Positions 34,253 through 42,019 of a stretch of DNA of 64,000 bases are shown here, piece after piece; the first letter of the stretch is position 1, and each line of letters opens with the position of its first letter. This stretch comes from CBDHEY01 sp965262305 (GTDB lineage Bacteria; Pseudomonadota; Gammaproteobacteria; Pseudomonadales; Cellvibrionaceae). The notes below the pieces were generated by a model. The model did not search any database and was not told the origin of the DNA. It saw only the letters and a program-made list of their open reading frames with translations. The stretch spans positions 62,001-126,000 of the forward strand of contig CBDHEY010000001.1 of NCBI GenBank assembly GCA_965262305.1. The letters run 5' to 3'. A program made the translations under genes and the position numbers.

Positions 34253-36342
34253 CTAAAAACTCCGAAATACAGCAAGCCCATATTCAATGGAATGAAAATA
34301 ATTCACCTCAGTCAGTTCATTTCAACGATATTTATTTTTCTAAACTCGATGGAATCGCCGAATCAAACTACGTTTTTATCGAAGCGAACAACCTAAAAGA
34401 GCGCTGGAATCAGTTAACGCCAAATGCTATCTTTACGATTGGCGAAACAGGTTTTGGAACCGGACTCAATTTCTTTGCAACCTGGTTTGCTTGGAATCAA
34501 TTTCGAAAGTTACATCCAACAAGTTCAAACTTAAATAAATTACACTTTATTTCCGTTGAAAAATATCCTTTAGATATTGAAGACATCACGCGAGCATTGT
34601 CGGTTTTTCCAGATATTACTTATCTAGTTAATCAATTTAAAAATCATTACCCTCCACAACCATTATGTGGAGTCCACAGACTTAGTTTTCAAAACAACGA
34701 GATTCAATTGACACTTTGCTTTGATGAGGCGAAACAAGGGTTGGATAGTTTACTTTGTTCAGATAGCTCAACGGCAAATTTCGAAACCAAAGCTTTAAGT
34801 TTTGGCGGGCCTGAAGTTTATGTCGATGCGTGGTATTTCGATGGATTTGCACCACAAAGAAACCCTGAAATGTGGCGCAAGTCACTGTTTGAATCAGTGG
34901 CTCGGTTAAGCAAACCAAATGTGACTTCATTTGCGACTTTCACCGCCGCTAGCCGCGTAAGAAATACGCTGGACGAAGTAGGTTTTAAGTGTAAAAAAAT
35001 AAAGGGCTTTGCGAATAAGCGTGAACAACTCACAGGAATCTTTACACAAAACGCGCTTAATGCAATTGAAAAACAATTGAAACCAAGCTGGCATATTCGA
35101 AGGCTAGAAGATGGTTCAATACCTACCGACAAAAATGTGACAGTTATCGGTGGGGGACTAGCGGGCTGCCACACTGCCAATTCATTAGCAAAAAATAATT
35201 TCAATGTTAAGATAATCGAAGCAAATAAAGAAGTTGCCATGGCCGCTTCAGGGAACCTGCAGGGTGTTGTTTACACCAAATTATCACTCGACAAAAACCC
35301 ACTTTGTCAATTTAATCTAGCTTCCCAATTGTACGCTAATCAGTTTTATTATAATCACAATTTCTTCAATACTTGCGGCAAACAATCTGGGGTATTTCAT
35401 ATAGCATGCACCCCCAACGACAAAAAAAATTATTCTTCAATTGTCAATCAGTTTCAGGGGAAAAATAATTTCTTAAAATGGATTGATGAAGCAGATACGG
35501 AAGAAGTTATCGGTTTACCTCTTAATTTTTCTGGGCTATTGATGCATAAAGCAGGTTGGTTATCACCAAAGACGCTGTGTAAGCAGCTTATAGATCATAA
35601 AAATATTGACCTAATAACAAATACACATGTTCAGTATATCAATCGCGATGGCAACAGCTGGGAATTATATGATAACCATAACAGGTTAATTAATAAATCA
35701 TCAATACTCGTCATAGCAAACGCATCTAGCGCAAAGTCTTTCTCACAGACAAGTTACCTTCCAATAAAGTCTATTCGTGGACAAGTGACTCATGTACCTG
35801 AAACTTCTCTATCAAAACAGCTTAGGACAACTGTGTGTGGCGCCGGCTATATCGCACCGGCAACAAATGAAGGACAACATTGTATTGGTGCGACGTTTAC
35901 ACTTAAAGATCATTCAGAATTTGCAACACAACAAGAACATTTAGAAAATATCCAAAATATAGACAGAGTAATTCCGGGTATTAATATTGAAAACACAGTT
36001 GATCTTTCTGCGCTAACGGGAAGGGTCGCATTTCGCTCAACCTCGCCTGATTATTTACCCATTGTTGGTCCAATTCCTCACTTAGAAAAAATGTACCAAG
36101 ATTTCTTACCATTATCCAAAAATGCTAATCGCATCATTCCCAAACCAGGCAGCTATTTACCAAATTTGTATTGCAATTTAGCGCATGGATCAAAAGGTTT
36201 AGCCTACACGCCTCTCGCGGCAGAGATTTTAACCAGTATTATCTGTGGTCAACCCCTACCAATAACAAAATCATTATTTCTTCATTTGCACCCAGCGAGG
36301 TTTGCGATTCGAAACCTCGTGCGAAATAAGGTATCCCTGTGA
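34249..36342 (+). CDS. mnmC: Bifunctional tRNA wobble-uridine modification enzyme MnmC
   Basis: 697 aa, normal two-domain length. The N-terminal methyltransferase (about 1-245) has IGETGFGTGLNFFATW as SAM-binding motif and WYFDGFAPQRNPEMW. The C-terminal FAD oxidoreductase begins at the dinucleotide motif VIGGGLAGCHTANSLA and ends with the AHGSKGLAYTPLAAEIL region. It converts cmnm5(s2)U34 to nm5 and then mnm5(s2)U34 in tRNA. Coupled to fldB by a 4-bp overlap. Confidence 0.95.
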   Translation: MTKNSEIQQAHIQWNENNSPQSVHFNDIYFSKLDGIAESNYVFIEANNLKERWNQLTPNAIFTIGETGFGTGLNFFATWFAWNQFRKLHPTSSNLNKLHFISVEKYPLDIEDITRALSVFPDITYLVNQFKNHYPPQPLCGVHRLSFQNNEIQLTLCFDEAKQGLDSLLCSDSSTANFETKALSFGGPEVYVDAWYFDGFAPQRNPEMWRKSLFESVARLSKPNVTSFATFTAASRVRNTLDEVGFKCKKIKGFANKREQLTGIFTQNALNAIEKQLKPSWHIRRLEDGSIPTDKNVTVIGGGLAGCHTANSLAKNNFNVKIIEANKEVAMAASGNLQGVVYTKLSLDKNPLCQFNLASQLYANQFYYNHNFFNTCGKQSGVFHIACTPNDKKNYSSIVNQFQGKNNFLKWIDEADTEEVIGLPLNFSGLLMHKAGWLSPKTLCKQLIDHKNIDLITNTHVQYINRDGNSWELYDNHNRLINKSSILVIANASSAKSFSQTSYLPIKSIRGQVTHVPETSLSKQLRTTVCGAGYIAPATNEGQHCIGATFTLKDHSEFATQQEHLENIQNIDRVIPGINIENTVDLSALTGRVAFRSTSPDYLPIVGPIPHLEKMYQDFLPLSKNANRIIPKPGSYLPNLYCNLAHGSKGLAYTPLAAEILTSIICGQPLPITKSLFLHLHPARFAIRNLVRNKVSL

Positions 36343-36419
36343 GGGGTGTTTCTAGTGACTTTTAGCCATAAGGTTTAAAAAAATTGCCAATTTGAGTCTA
36401 CAATGTACAAAGGGAAGCA

Positions 36420-36502
36420 GGGAAAATGACTGCAAACTTTCCGTGATAAAACCGCTAGAGCAAGAATCATCGTTGTCATGCATGTAAACGATGCTAATGC
36501 GG
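36420..36502 (+). ncRNA. Candidate structured 5' leader upstream of comFB
   Basis: The DNA between mnmC and comFB can fold into nested elements: GGAAA (36421-36425) with TTTCC (36438-36442); CCGC (36452-36455) with GCGG (36499-36502); and inside it a 7-bp stem CATCGTT (36468-36474) with AACGATG (36487-36493). The spacing to the comFB ATG is 76 bp. The element lacks the conserved motifs of the c-di-GMP-I (GEMM) riboswitch that I know. It may be a regulatory leader or cryptic structure; no class is assigned. Confidence 0.4.
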
Positions 36503-36578
36503 CTTGACCACAACTAGAATAAATCATTTTTCTCTGTACTCTTTCTTATTAATCATCATATCGAGAGAAGCTTAGATT

Positions 36579-36899
36579 ATGTTGCTCAGTATCGGACGAA
36601 GACGCTACACGCCAGAATCAACCCTTGACTCAGTTCATAATTACTACGAGCAAATGGTTTTTGATCAATTGCTTCGAGCAAGTGACAGAGCAAAAAGTGA
36701 TCAAGAATTTATGGCTGATGTTGCATGTGTCGCCTTGAATCGACTACCTTCGCGCTATGTAAGACACGATGTTGATATGACCTTTTTTCTCACGCCAGAT
36801 GACCTTGAAAATATGATCAAGAAAGTGAGTGAAGCAGTAAACACTGCGATTGAATATGTGGAAAGCAGAGAAATACAACAATCTGCAGATAAAGACTAA
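36579..36899 (+). CDS. comFB: ComFB (late competence development) family protein
   Basis: 106 aa. HNYYEQMVFDQLL, FMADVACVALNRLPSRYVRHDVDM and the late SEAVNTAIEYVESRE form the single ComFB domain, with the RLPSRYVRHDVDM stretch most diagnostic. ComFB-family proteins in several phyla are small cytoplasmic proteins reported to bind cyclic dinucleotides; in Bacillus the gene is in the comF locus. GAGAG precedes the ATG. The preceding structured region is listed separately. No competence genes adjoin it. Confidence 0.88.
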   Translation: MLLSIGRRRYTPESTLDSVHNYYEQMVFDQLLRASDRAKSDQEFMADVACVALNRLPSRYVRHDVDMTFFLTPDDLENMIKKVSEAVNTAIEYVESREIQQSADKD

Positions 36900-36988
36900 T
36901 TAATTTCCTCGATTTCGCATAATTGAAACATTTATCTCGTTTATACTAAGCATCTTAACTTCATTCTTAGTATCTCAAACGATCAATC

Positions 36989-37801
36989 ATGCTTTATTTT
37001 CTTAAAAGATGTCTATTCGCCCTATGCTTTGTGTGTCTAGACGCATATGCCAGTTCGAATAAACAATTAAATTTTAAAGTTATCGAGTCAGCGGTTCACC
37101 AAGATTATATTTTCACTCAAGGACTGCATTATGAAGATGGGTTCATTACCGAATCTAGTGGGTTGTTTAAAAAATCTTTTATTAGAATATATAATCCTAT
37201 TTCAGGTGACATCAAACTACAAAAACGATTGCCAAGTAAAATCTTTGCTGAAGGTCTAGTTAAAGTAGATAAGCATATTTATTTATTGACTTGGAAAGCC
37301 GAAACCCTTTTCGTACTAAATGCTGAAACACTTGAAACCGAACTGACTTTACCGTACGACGGCGATGGCTGGGGCTTAGCTCATAACGGTGAAGATTTTA
37401 TTATGAGTAATGGCTCAAATAAGCTATATATTCGAGATACAAAGACATTTGGTATCAAAAAAACGCTAGAGGTAACTGGGCACCAAGGCAGACCGTTAAG
37501 GTTAAACGAACTTGAATATGCCGACGGCTATATTTGGGCCAACTCATGGCAAGATACAAAGATTTTTAAGATAGCACCAAATTCAGGAAATATAATTGGA
37601 TTTATTGAGCTTAAAGAGCTTGTAGATCAAAATAACCATAGCCAAGGACATAGTGTATTGAACGGAATCGCCTTCGACGAAAAAGACAAATCGTTCTGGA
37701 TCACGGGTAAACTCTGGTCAAATCTATATAAAATCAAGGTTGAAGACAGATTAATCGAAGGTCCAACTTCTCCGTCAAAAAGTGGTTTTAACGAAAGCTA
37801 G
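36989..37801 (+). CDS. Secreted glutaminyl-peptide cyclotransferase, plant/bacterial type
   Basis: 270 aa. The signal peptide ends AYA (residue 21). The mature protein has the five-bladed propeller pattern of glutamine cyclotransferases: YIFTQGLHYEDGFITESSG, GDGWGLAHNGEDFIMSNGSNKLYI, LNELEYADGYIWANSWQDTKIFKI and VLNGIAFDEKDKSFWITGKLW. It forms N-terminal pyroglutamate on exported proteins or peptides. It ends 1 bp before the preferred sirtuin start, so the two are probably one transcript. Confidence 0.92.
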   Translation: MLYFLKRCLFALCFVCLDAYASSNKQLNFKVIESAVHQDYIFTQGLHYEDGFITESSGLFKKSFIRIYNPISGDIKLQKRLPSKIFAEGLVKVDKHIYLLTWKAETLFVLNAETLETELTLPYDGDGWGLAHNGEDFIMSNGSNKLYIRDTKTFGIKKTLEVTGHQGRPLRLNELEYADGYIWANSWQDTKIFKIAPNSGNIIGFIELKELVDQNNHSQGHSVLNGIAFDEKDKSFWITGKLWSNLYKIKVEDRLIEGPTSPSKSGFNES

Positions 37802-37802
37802 T

Positions 37803-38555
37803 ATGAAACAAAAACCTCAATCAATTGTTGTACTCACTGGAGCAGGTATTTCCGCAGAGTCCGGACTTAAAACTTTCCGCGATAATGGAGGACTTTGGGA
37901 GGGTCATAAAGTTGAAGAAGTCGCAACACCAGAGGCTTTTAATCAGAACCCAAAACTAGTCCATCGTTTTTATAACCTTCGAAGAAACCAACTACTAACC
38001 GAAGCAAAACCAAATGCGGCTCATATTGCGCTCGCAGAGTTTGAAGAGTCTTATACAGGTAACTTTGCACTCATTACACAAAATGTTGACAATTTGCACG
38101 AAAAAAGTGGTTCAACTAACGTATTTCATATGCACGGGGAACTTCTAAAAATACGGTGTGAAAATAGTAATATTGTCTATTCGGTCGACCCGGAGAGCAA
38201 CGAATACAACCATGAAATCCCCTTAAATCTAGACATAAATTCGCCTTGCCCTTGTTGTGATTCAGTTGGAAATCTTAGACCACATATTGTTTGGTTTGGT
38301 GAAATCCCTTTGTACATGAACGAAATCGAACAAGCATTAGCAGGTTGCGATTTATTCGTATCGATTGGAACATCTGGAAATGTCTACCCAGCTGCTGGTT
38401 TTGTGCAAATCGCAAGTTACAATGGTGCAAATTGTGTTGAATTAAACTTAGAAAAAAGTCAGCAGGGAAACCTATTTCACGAATCCTACTTTGGTAATGC
38501 GACAGATATTGTTCCAAAGTTTTTTAATACCCTTCTAAACGCGGTAGCCCATTGA
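37803..38555 (+). CDS. cobB: NAD-dependent protein deacylase, CobB-type sirtuin
   Basis: 250 aa from ATG 37803; the frame is open from 37782, but that start lies inside the preceding gene. NAD-binding TGAGISAESGLKTFRDN, QNVDNLHE and the catalytic His111 in FHMHGEL are intact. Zinc ligands resemble E. coli CobB: C119 and the CPCC cluster. YNLR (Tyr57 and Arg60) matches the class III signature that binds acidic acyl groups, so desuccinylation as well as deacetylation is likely. It continues into DUF4202 after 9 bp. Confidence 0.93.
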   Translation: MKQKPQSIVVLTGAGISAESGLKTFRDNGGLWEGHKVEEVATPEAFNQNPKLVHRFYNLRRNQLLTEAKPNAAHIALAEFEESYTGNFALITQNVDNLHEKSGSTNVFHMHGELLKIRCENSNIVYSVDPESNEYNHEIPLNLDINSPCPCCDSVGNLRPHIVWFGEIPLYMNEIEQALAGCDLFVSIGTSGNVYPAAGFVQIASYNGANCVELNLEKSQQGNLFHESYFGNATDIVPKFFNTLLNAVAH

Positions 38556-38564
38556 GATACCATT

Positions 38565-39158
38565 ATGACTACGCCTGATCGTTTAACAGCAATCTTAAAT
38601 CAAATAAAAGAAATTAACGCTCAAGACCCAAATCAAGACTTGGACGAAAATGGTAATAGCCACCCCAAAGAACTTTTATACTCTGAAAGAATGCTCGAAG
38701 CACTTTATGATTTTGTTGAAACTCCATCCGAAGCACTGCAAATTGCGGCCTGCGCGCAACATATTGAGCGCTGGACTTCACCAAGATCGAACTTTCCCGA
38801 GGGAAAAACAGGATATAAAAAGTGGCGAACTCAGCTCGGTGTGTTTCATTCTGAACGAACCGCCGCGTTAATGAAAGAGCACGACTTTGATAATAGACAC
38901 ATCGAACAAGTAAAGACACTTCTACAAAAACGAGAATTGAAACGTAATCCCGAAACACAAGCACTTGAAGATGTCATTTGTATCGTATTTGTTAAGCACT
39001 ACCTAGAAGCATTTGCAGCTAAACATAGTGAAGAGAAACTAATTGATATTATTCGCAAAACCTGGAATAAAATGTCTATTGAAGGACAAAATGCTGCGCT
39101 AAAGGTATCTTTGTCTGACTCAATGATGGGATTAGTATCAAAAGCACTCTCTAGCTAA
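38565..39158 (+). CDS. DUF4202 family protein
   Basis: 197 aa. HPKELLYSERMLEALYDFVETPSEALQIAACAQHIERWTSPRSNFPEGKTGYKKWRTQL is split here as HPKELLYSERM, AACAQHIERWTSPR and GYKKWRTQLGVFH; these are the typical positions of the family, with conserved H and R residues suggestive of an enzyme of the HD-like helical type. The function is not established. It is third in the glutamine cyclotransferase-cobB cluster, 9 bp after cobB. Confidence 0.85.
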   Translation: MTTPDRLTAILNQIKEINAQDPNQDLDENGNSHPKELLYSERMLEALYDFVETPSEALQIAACAQHIERWTSPRSNFPEGKTGYKKWRTQLGVFHSERTAALMKEHDFDNRHIEQVKTLLQKRELKRNPETQALEDVICIVFVKHYLEAFAAKHSEEKLIDIIRKTWNKMSIEGQNAALKVSLSDSMMGLVSKALSS

Positions 39159-39747
39159 TCAAAAATTTATCGATTTAAGTGCATTCTATTCCACTAGAAA
39201 AAGTATCATTGAATTCACAAACTTACCTTTTACGCCATTTCGCTTACTCAAAACACTGAATAAGTTTCTGAATTAATCACAAATGAAATGTTTCTTTCTC
39301 CGTTGAATCAATAAGATGACTTTAGTACTTTCGATTAGTTTATTAAAATCAGAAAGACTATCAAAAACCAATTCAATAACAGTAACATCTAAGTCGTATA
39401 ATCTTAGGTATTTTTGAAAAACTTGGTTAATTCTTGTGACGATCGATCAAATGATGCATTTTTAATTTCATTATATTCTTATTTTATATTTTTTATTATA
39501 ATTGATTCTTAAAATTGAAGGTTACTTTATATCTGTGTTACCGTGCGTAGCATCTTTTCGGCACCCATTATTGCTTAATCAATGATCAATACTGTTTTTT
39601 GTTACTTAGAGTAGTAAAAAACTCAACTAATCAAGCGTGACGAATGTCAACCTTTTTGATGAAGTTGACATTTATTTTCTCCAGTAATTTAATTAGTGTG
39701 AAAATAGTCACAATGATTTTAAAAACTAAACGATCCAGGTTGCGACG
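39159..39747. other. 589-bp gap, no convincing gene; inverted repeat near its end
   Basis: Strongly AT-rich. A minus-strand frame without ATG (39273-39446) resembles coding sequence by composition but has no recognised family. AATGTCAAC (39643-39651) and GTTGACATT (39664-39672) form a perfect 9-bp inverted repeat with a 12-base centre, about 75 bp upstream of the exported-protein gene; it could be a hairpin or an operator. No tRNA or small RNA was recognised. Confidence 0.5.
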
Positions 39748-40281
39748 ATGAAAACGAAACTATTTCTGATTGCGGCAATTGCGACTTTTATCTCACCTTT
39801 TGGGCAAGGTTGCGATGAACAATGCTTAAAAGAAAAAGCCCAAATTAAATATAATAAGAAATTCCCAAGTCATCTTTCCTGGCGTGAGTGCGATACTGTT
39901 GCACATGCCTTCATGACATCAACTATGGCTGGGTTTAATCAATTTAGAAGTAAAAATCACAACACGAAATATAAGGGCCCATTTAAAAATATTCGCGCTG
40001 AACTCAATAAGCAAAAAATCTGGTTAACTGAGTGTGACGAGTATTTTCAAGCGACAAGCAAGAAAAGAATATTTGAAAATACTAAAGAAACCAAGGTTAT
40101 TTTCAACGCGATGGATTCACTCAATAGCGAACTTACAGCTTTAATAAATGGTGCGAGTTACTCGGCAGCTCCAGGCGAAGAACCAAATTATATTATGAAT
40201 CAAAAGTTCGACGATTTGTTTGATAAGGTTGATAAGCACAAAACGCGAATGGATTTAAAAGGAAAGTACGCGTTCAATTAA
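39748..40281 (+). CDS. Exported four-cysteine protein, unknown function
   Basis: 177 aa. A hydrophobic signal segment (4-17) leads to PFGQGC at residue 22. The lipobox is poor (no Leu at -3), so it may be periplasmic. Cysteines C22, C26, C48 and C96 could make two disulfides. The rest is helical and basic (FRSKNHNTKYKG, IRAELNKQKIW, DDLFDKVDKHKT). I recognise no family. It has its own upstream region and terminator, so it is probably monocistronic. Confidence 0.7.
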   Translation: MKTKLFLIAAIATFISPFGQGCDEQCLKEKAQIKYNKKFPSHLSWRECDTVAHAFMTSTMAGFNQFRSKNHNTKYKGPFKNIRAELNKQKIWLTECDEYFQATSKKRIFENTKETKVIFNAMDSLNSELTALINGASYSAAPGEEPNYIMNQKFDDLFDKVDKHKTRMDLKGKYAFN

Positions 40282-40292
40282 TGGTTGTTCTT

Positions 40293-40324
40293 AAAAAAAG
40301 AGGCTCTTAAATGGGCCTTTTTTT
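40293..40324. terminator. Bidirectional Rho-independent terminator
   Basis: A-run, then AGGCTC (40301-40306), loop TTAAAT, GGGCCT (40313-40318, one G-T pair), then TTTTTT. The A-run on the left gives a T-run on the other strand, so it serves both the exported-protein gene and the convergent small gene. Confidence 0.88.
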
Positions 40325-40541
40325 ATACATTCAACTTGCCTTTCTCGATAAATTTTTGCTGAATTGCGTTAAAGCCACAACGCAATAATCTTGCTTGATC
40401 CAGAGCAGTCATAGTTTCAGAAAAACCGGATGGTACAATACCTGAAGGACAATCCAGATTTCCTTCGACAATAACTTTGACTCCAGAGATATGCTCTGCA
40501 GACTTAGTGGGAAGGTTAACAATCCAAGCATTAAAATTCAT
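40323..40541 (-). CDS. Small hypothetical protein
   Basis: 72 aa. The frame fills most of the gap, begins with ATG 40541 behind AGGAAG (slightly close), and ends in the shared terminator, which supports it being a real gene. The C-terminal half (DQARLLRCGFNAIQQKFIEKG) is a convincing amphipathic helix. No family is recognised. A short inverted repeat, AGACTT/AAGTCT, overlaps its ribosome-binding site and could limit translation. Confidence 0.5.
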   Translation of the reverse strand: MNFNAWIVNLPTKSAEHISGVKVIVEGNLDCPSGIVPSGFSETMTALDQARLLRCGFNAIQQKFIEKGKLNV

Positions 40542-40820
40542 AGACTTCCTGAAAGTCTGAGAGGTTCTAGATTGGTTTATGTTATTTTTATATCAAGTAA
40601 TCTAAATGCAATTATGTAAATATAATTCTATTTAAAATCTTTAGATAAAACTATTTTCTCTAATATCTTATTGGAATTTAAGCGATTCATTGATTGCTTT
40701 GTTTGCGATAAAAAACTAATTCGCCTCGGAAAAAATCCTGACGTCAAATAATGTGTTAATAATTCCACATCATTTTTTTAAGTCTCAATACTCAATCTAA
40801 CGCAAGATTCTAAAATATTC

Positions 40821-40853
40821 TTGACACATATATTTTATATTTGGCACATATAT
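40821..40853. repeat. Tandem direct repeat upstream of the pilin operon
   Basis: TTGACACATATAT (40821-40833) and TTGGCACATATAT (40841-40853) match in 12 of 13 bases, with starts exactly 20 bp apart. That is about two helical turns, as for a regulator bound on one DNA face. In Pseudomonas the equivalent operon is controlled by AlgR; no match to its site is claimed here. Confidence 0.55.
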
Positions 40854-40959
40854 CCCGTTTCGATAGAAGCTCTTACCAAAGATAGACCATTTGTCGATCA
40901 ATTCTGTACGCTTGTCTCTTCAAACAACATTTGATCGATATTTGTTCTAGACTATTCCT

Positions 40960-40973
40960 AGCACTAAAGTGCT
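40960..40973. promoter_or_regulatory. Palindrome just upstream of fimT
   Basis: AGCACT-AA-AGTGCT, ending 27 bp before the fimT ATG. It could be an operator or a small hairpin in the mRNA leader. Confidence 0.4.
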
Positions 40974-41000
40974 GATCAAATTTTGTTATAGGTACTAGGT

Positions 41001-41513
41001 ATGAAAGGCTTTACATTGATCGAATTGCTGGTCTCCATGGCGATACTCGTCATTTTAGCCGCAATTGCTGCACCCAGTATGAATGAATTTTCCGATCGTA
41101 AAAAAGTTGTTGGTCCCACTAGAAGCTTTATGACAGACCTCGAGTTTGCGCGCTCAGAAGCTGTCGCTCGCGGTACTGACATTACCATGTGTGCAAGTTC
41201 CAATGGAGCGAACTGCTCCGGAAGCACCTCTTGGAAAGAAGGCTGGATCATCACAATAAATGATGCCAACGATTGCCCTTTGGGTGAATGTATTTTACGC
41301 GCTAACAATAGTATCGAAACCAATATTGAATTAAACGCCACCGAATCTACCATCGTCTTTAATGAGCTTGGAGAAGCTAATGCCGCCGCTACATTTGCGG
41401 TCTGTGGTCATCAGGCACTAGAAAACAATGATCGTGAGGATTCTCGCACTATCACGCTTAATGCTTCTGGCAACCGCTCTATGTCAAAAGGGACTGTAAC
41501 ATGCAACATATGA
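41001..41513 (+). CDS. fimT: Type IV minor pilin, FimT/FimU (GspH) family
   Basis: 170 aa. Class III prepilin leader MKG/FTLIELLVSMAILVILA with cleavage after Gly3 and Glu at +5. The GspH-type body has GPTRSFMTDLEFARSEAVARG, the usual FimT signature, and cysteine pairs in the C-terminal half (MCASSNGANC, DCPLGEC). It is a priming minor pilin at the pilus tip. It opens the operon; its 3' end overlaps pilV by 13 bp. It occupies the fimT/fimU position; only one copy is present. Confidence 0.9.
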   Translation: MKGFTLIELLVSMAILVILAAIAAPSMNEFSDRKKVVGPTRSFMTDLEFARSEAVARGTDITMCASSNGANCSGSTSWKEGWIITINDANDCPLGECILRANNSIETNIELNATESTIVFNELGEANAAATFAVCGHQALENNDREDSRTITLNASGNRSMSKGTVTCNI

Positions 41514-42019
41514 ATCTAAACCCTAGTTCTCTGCAAAATCAGCAGGGTGTTGGCCTGATAGAAACCATGATTTCATTGTTCACGCTCGCGGTCGGACTAC
41601 TCGGTGTCATGGCAATGCAAACCCTCAGTGTACAAAGTACTCAACGCGCCGAATATGTCTCATACGCAAGCCTGCTTGGATCTCAAATGGTTCAGATGAT
41701 AGGCGCCTATGATGCATTTGACGATAAAGCCTCTACAGCCTATATCGACTTAGAATCTAACAATTCGATTAAAGATGTTGCTTCATGTGCTGAAGGATGC
41801 AGCCGTGATGAGCAGCTAGTAAGAGATATTAACGATTGGTCGAACCAAATCATAAGCCTGCTTCCATCTGGCATAGGAACCGTTACCTACGACAATGCGC
41901 GTGAGATGTTCACTGTTTTAATCATGTGGGACAGCAATCGCACGGGGGTCAATGGTCGCAATTGCAGCGGAGACCCAGAAGTGGATCTCGCCTGTTATAG
42001 ACTTCAGGTACAAATCTAA
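41501..42019 (+). CDS. pilV: Type IV minor pilin PilV
   Basis: 172 aa. Prepilin leader ends QQG (Gly16), followed by VGLIETMISLFTLAVGLLGVMAMQ, with Glu at +5. The body is short, with C-terminal CSGDPEVDLACYRLQVQI typical of PilV. ATG at 41510 is an alternative start. It overlaps fimT and shares TAATG with pilW, so translation is coupled through the operon. Confidence 0.9.
   Translation: MQHMNLNPSSLQNQQGVGLIETMISLFTLAVGLLGVMAMQTLSVQSTQRAEYVSYASLLGSQMVQMIGAYDAFDDKASTAYIDLESNNSIKDVASCAEGCSRDEQLVRDINDWSNQIISLLPSGIGTVTYDNAREMFTVLIMWDSNRTGVNGRNCSGDPEVDLACYRLQVQI

Larger units (their letters stand above)
40542..41000. other. 459-bp intergenic region before the type IV pilus operon
   Basis: AT-rich, with no gene. 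It contains a 13-base direct repeat spaced by 20 bp (40821-40833, 40841-40853) and a palindrome (40960-40973), described separately. It should hold the promoter of the pilin operon; I cannot assign the hexamers. Confidence 0.55.

Noticed and set aside
34818..35240. Antisense frame of 140 codons inside mnmC
   Set aside because: Shadow of a well-supported gene; no family match and no ribosome-binding site.
36420..36502. Possible c-di-GMP-I (GEMM) riboswitch before comFB
   Set aside because: The conserved GEMM core motifs are absent, so only an unclassified structured leader is proposed.
39273..39446. Minus-strand open stretch of 57 codons with protein-like composition
   Set aside because: No ATG or ribosome-binding site and no recognised family; kept only as a note in the gap entry.
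40821..40860. Sigma-54-type promoter (TGGCAC) upstream of fimT
   Set aside because: TGGCAC is present, but no TTGC element follows at the required spacing.
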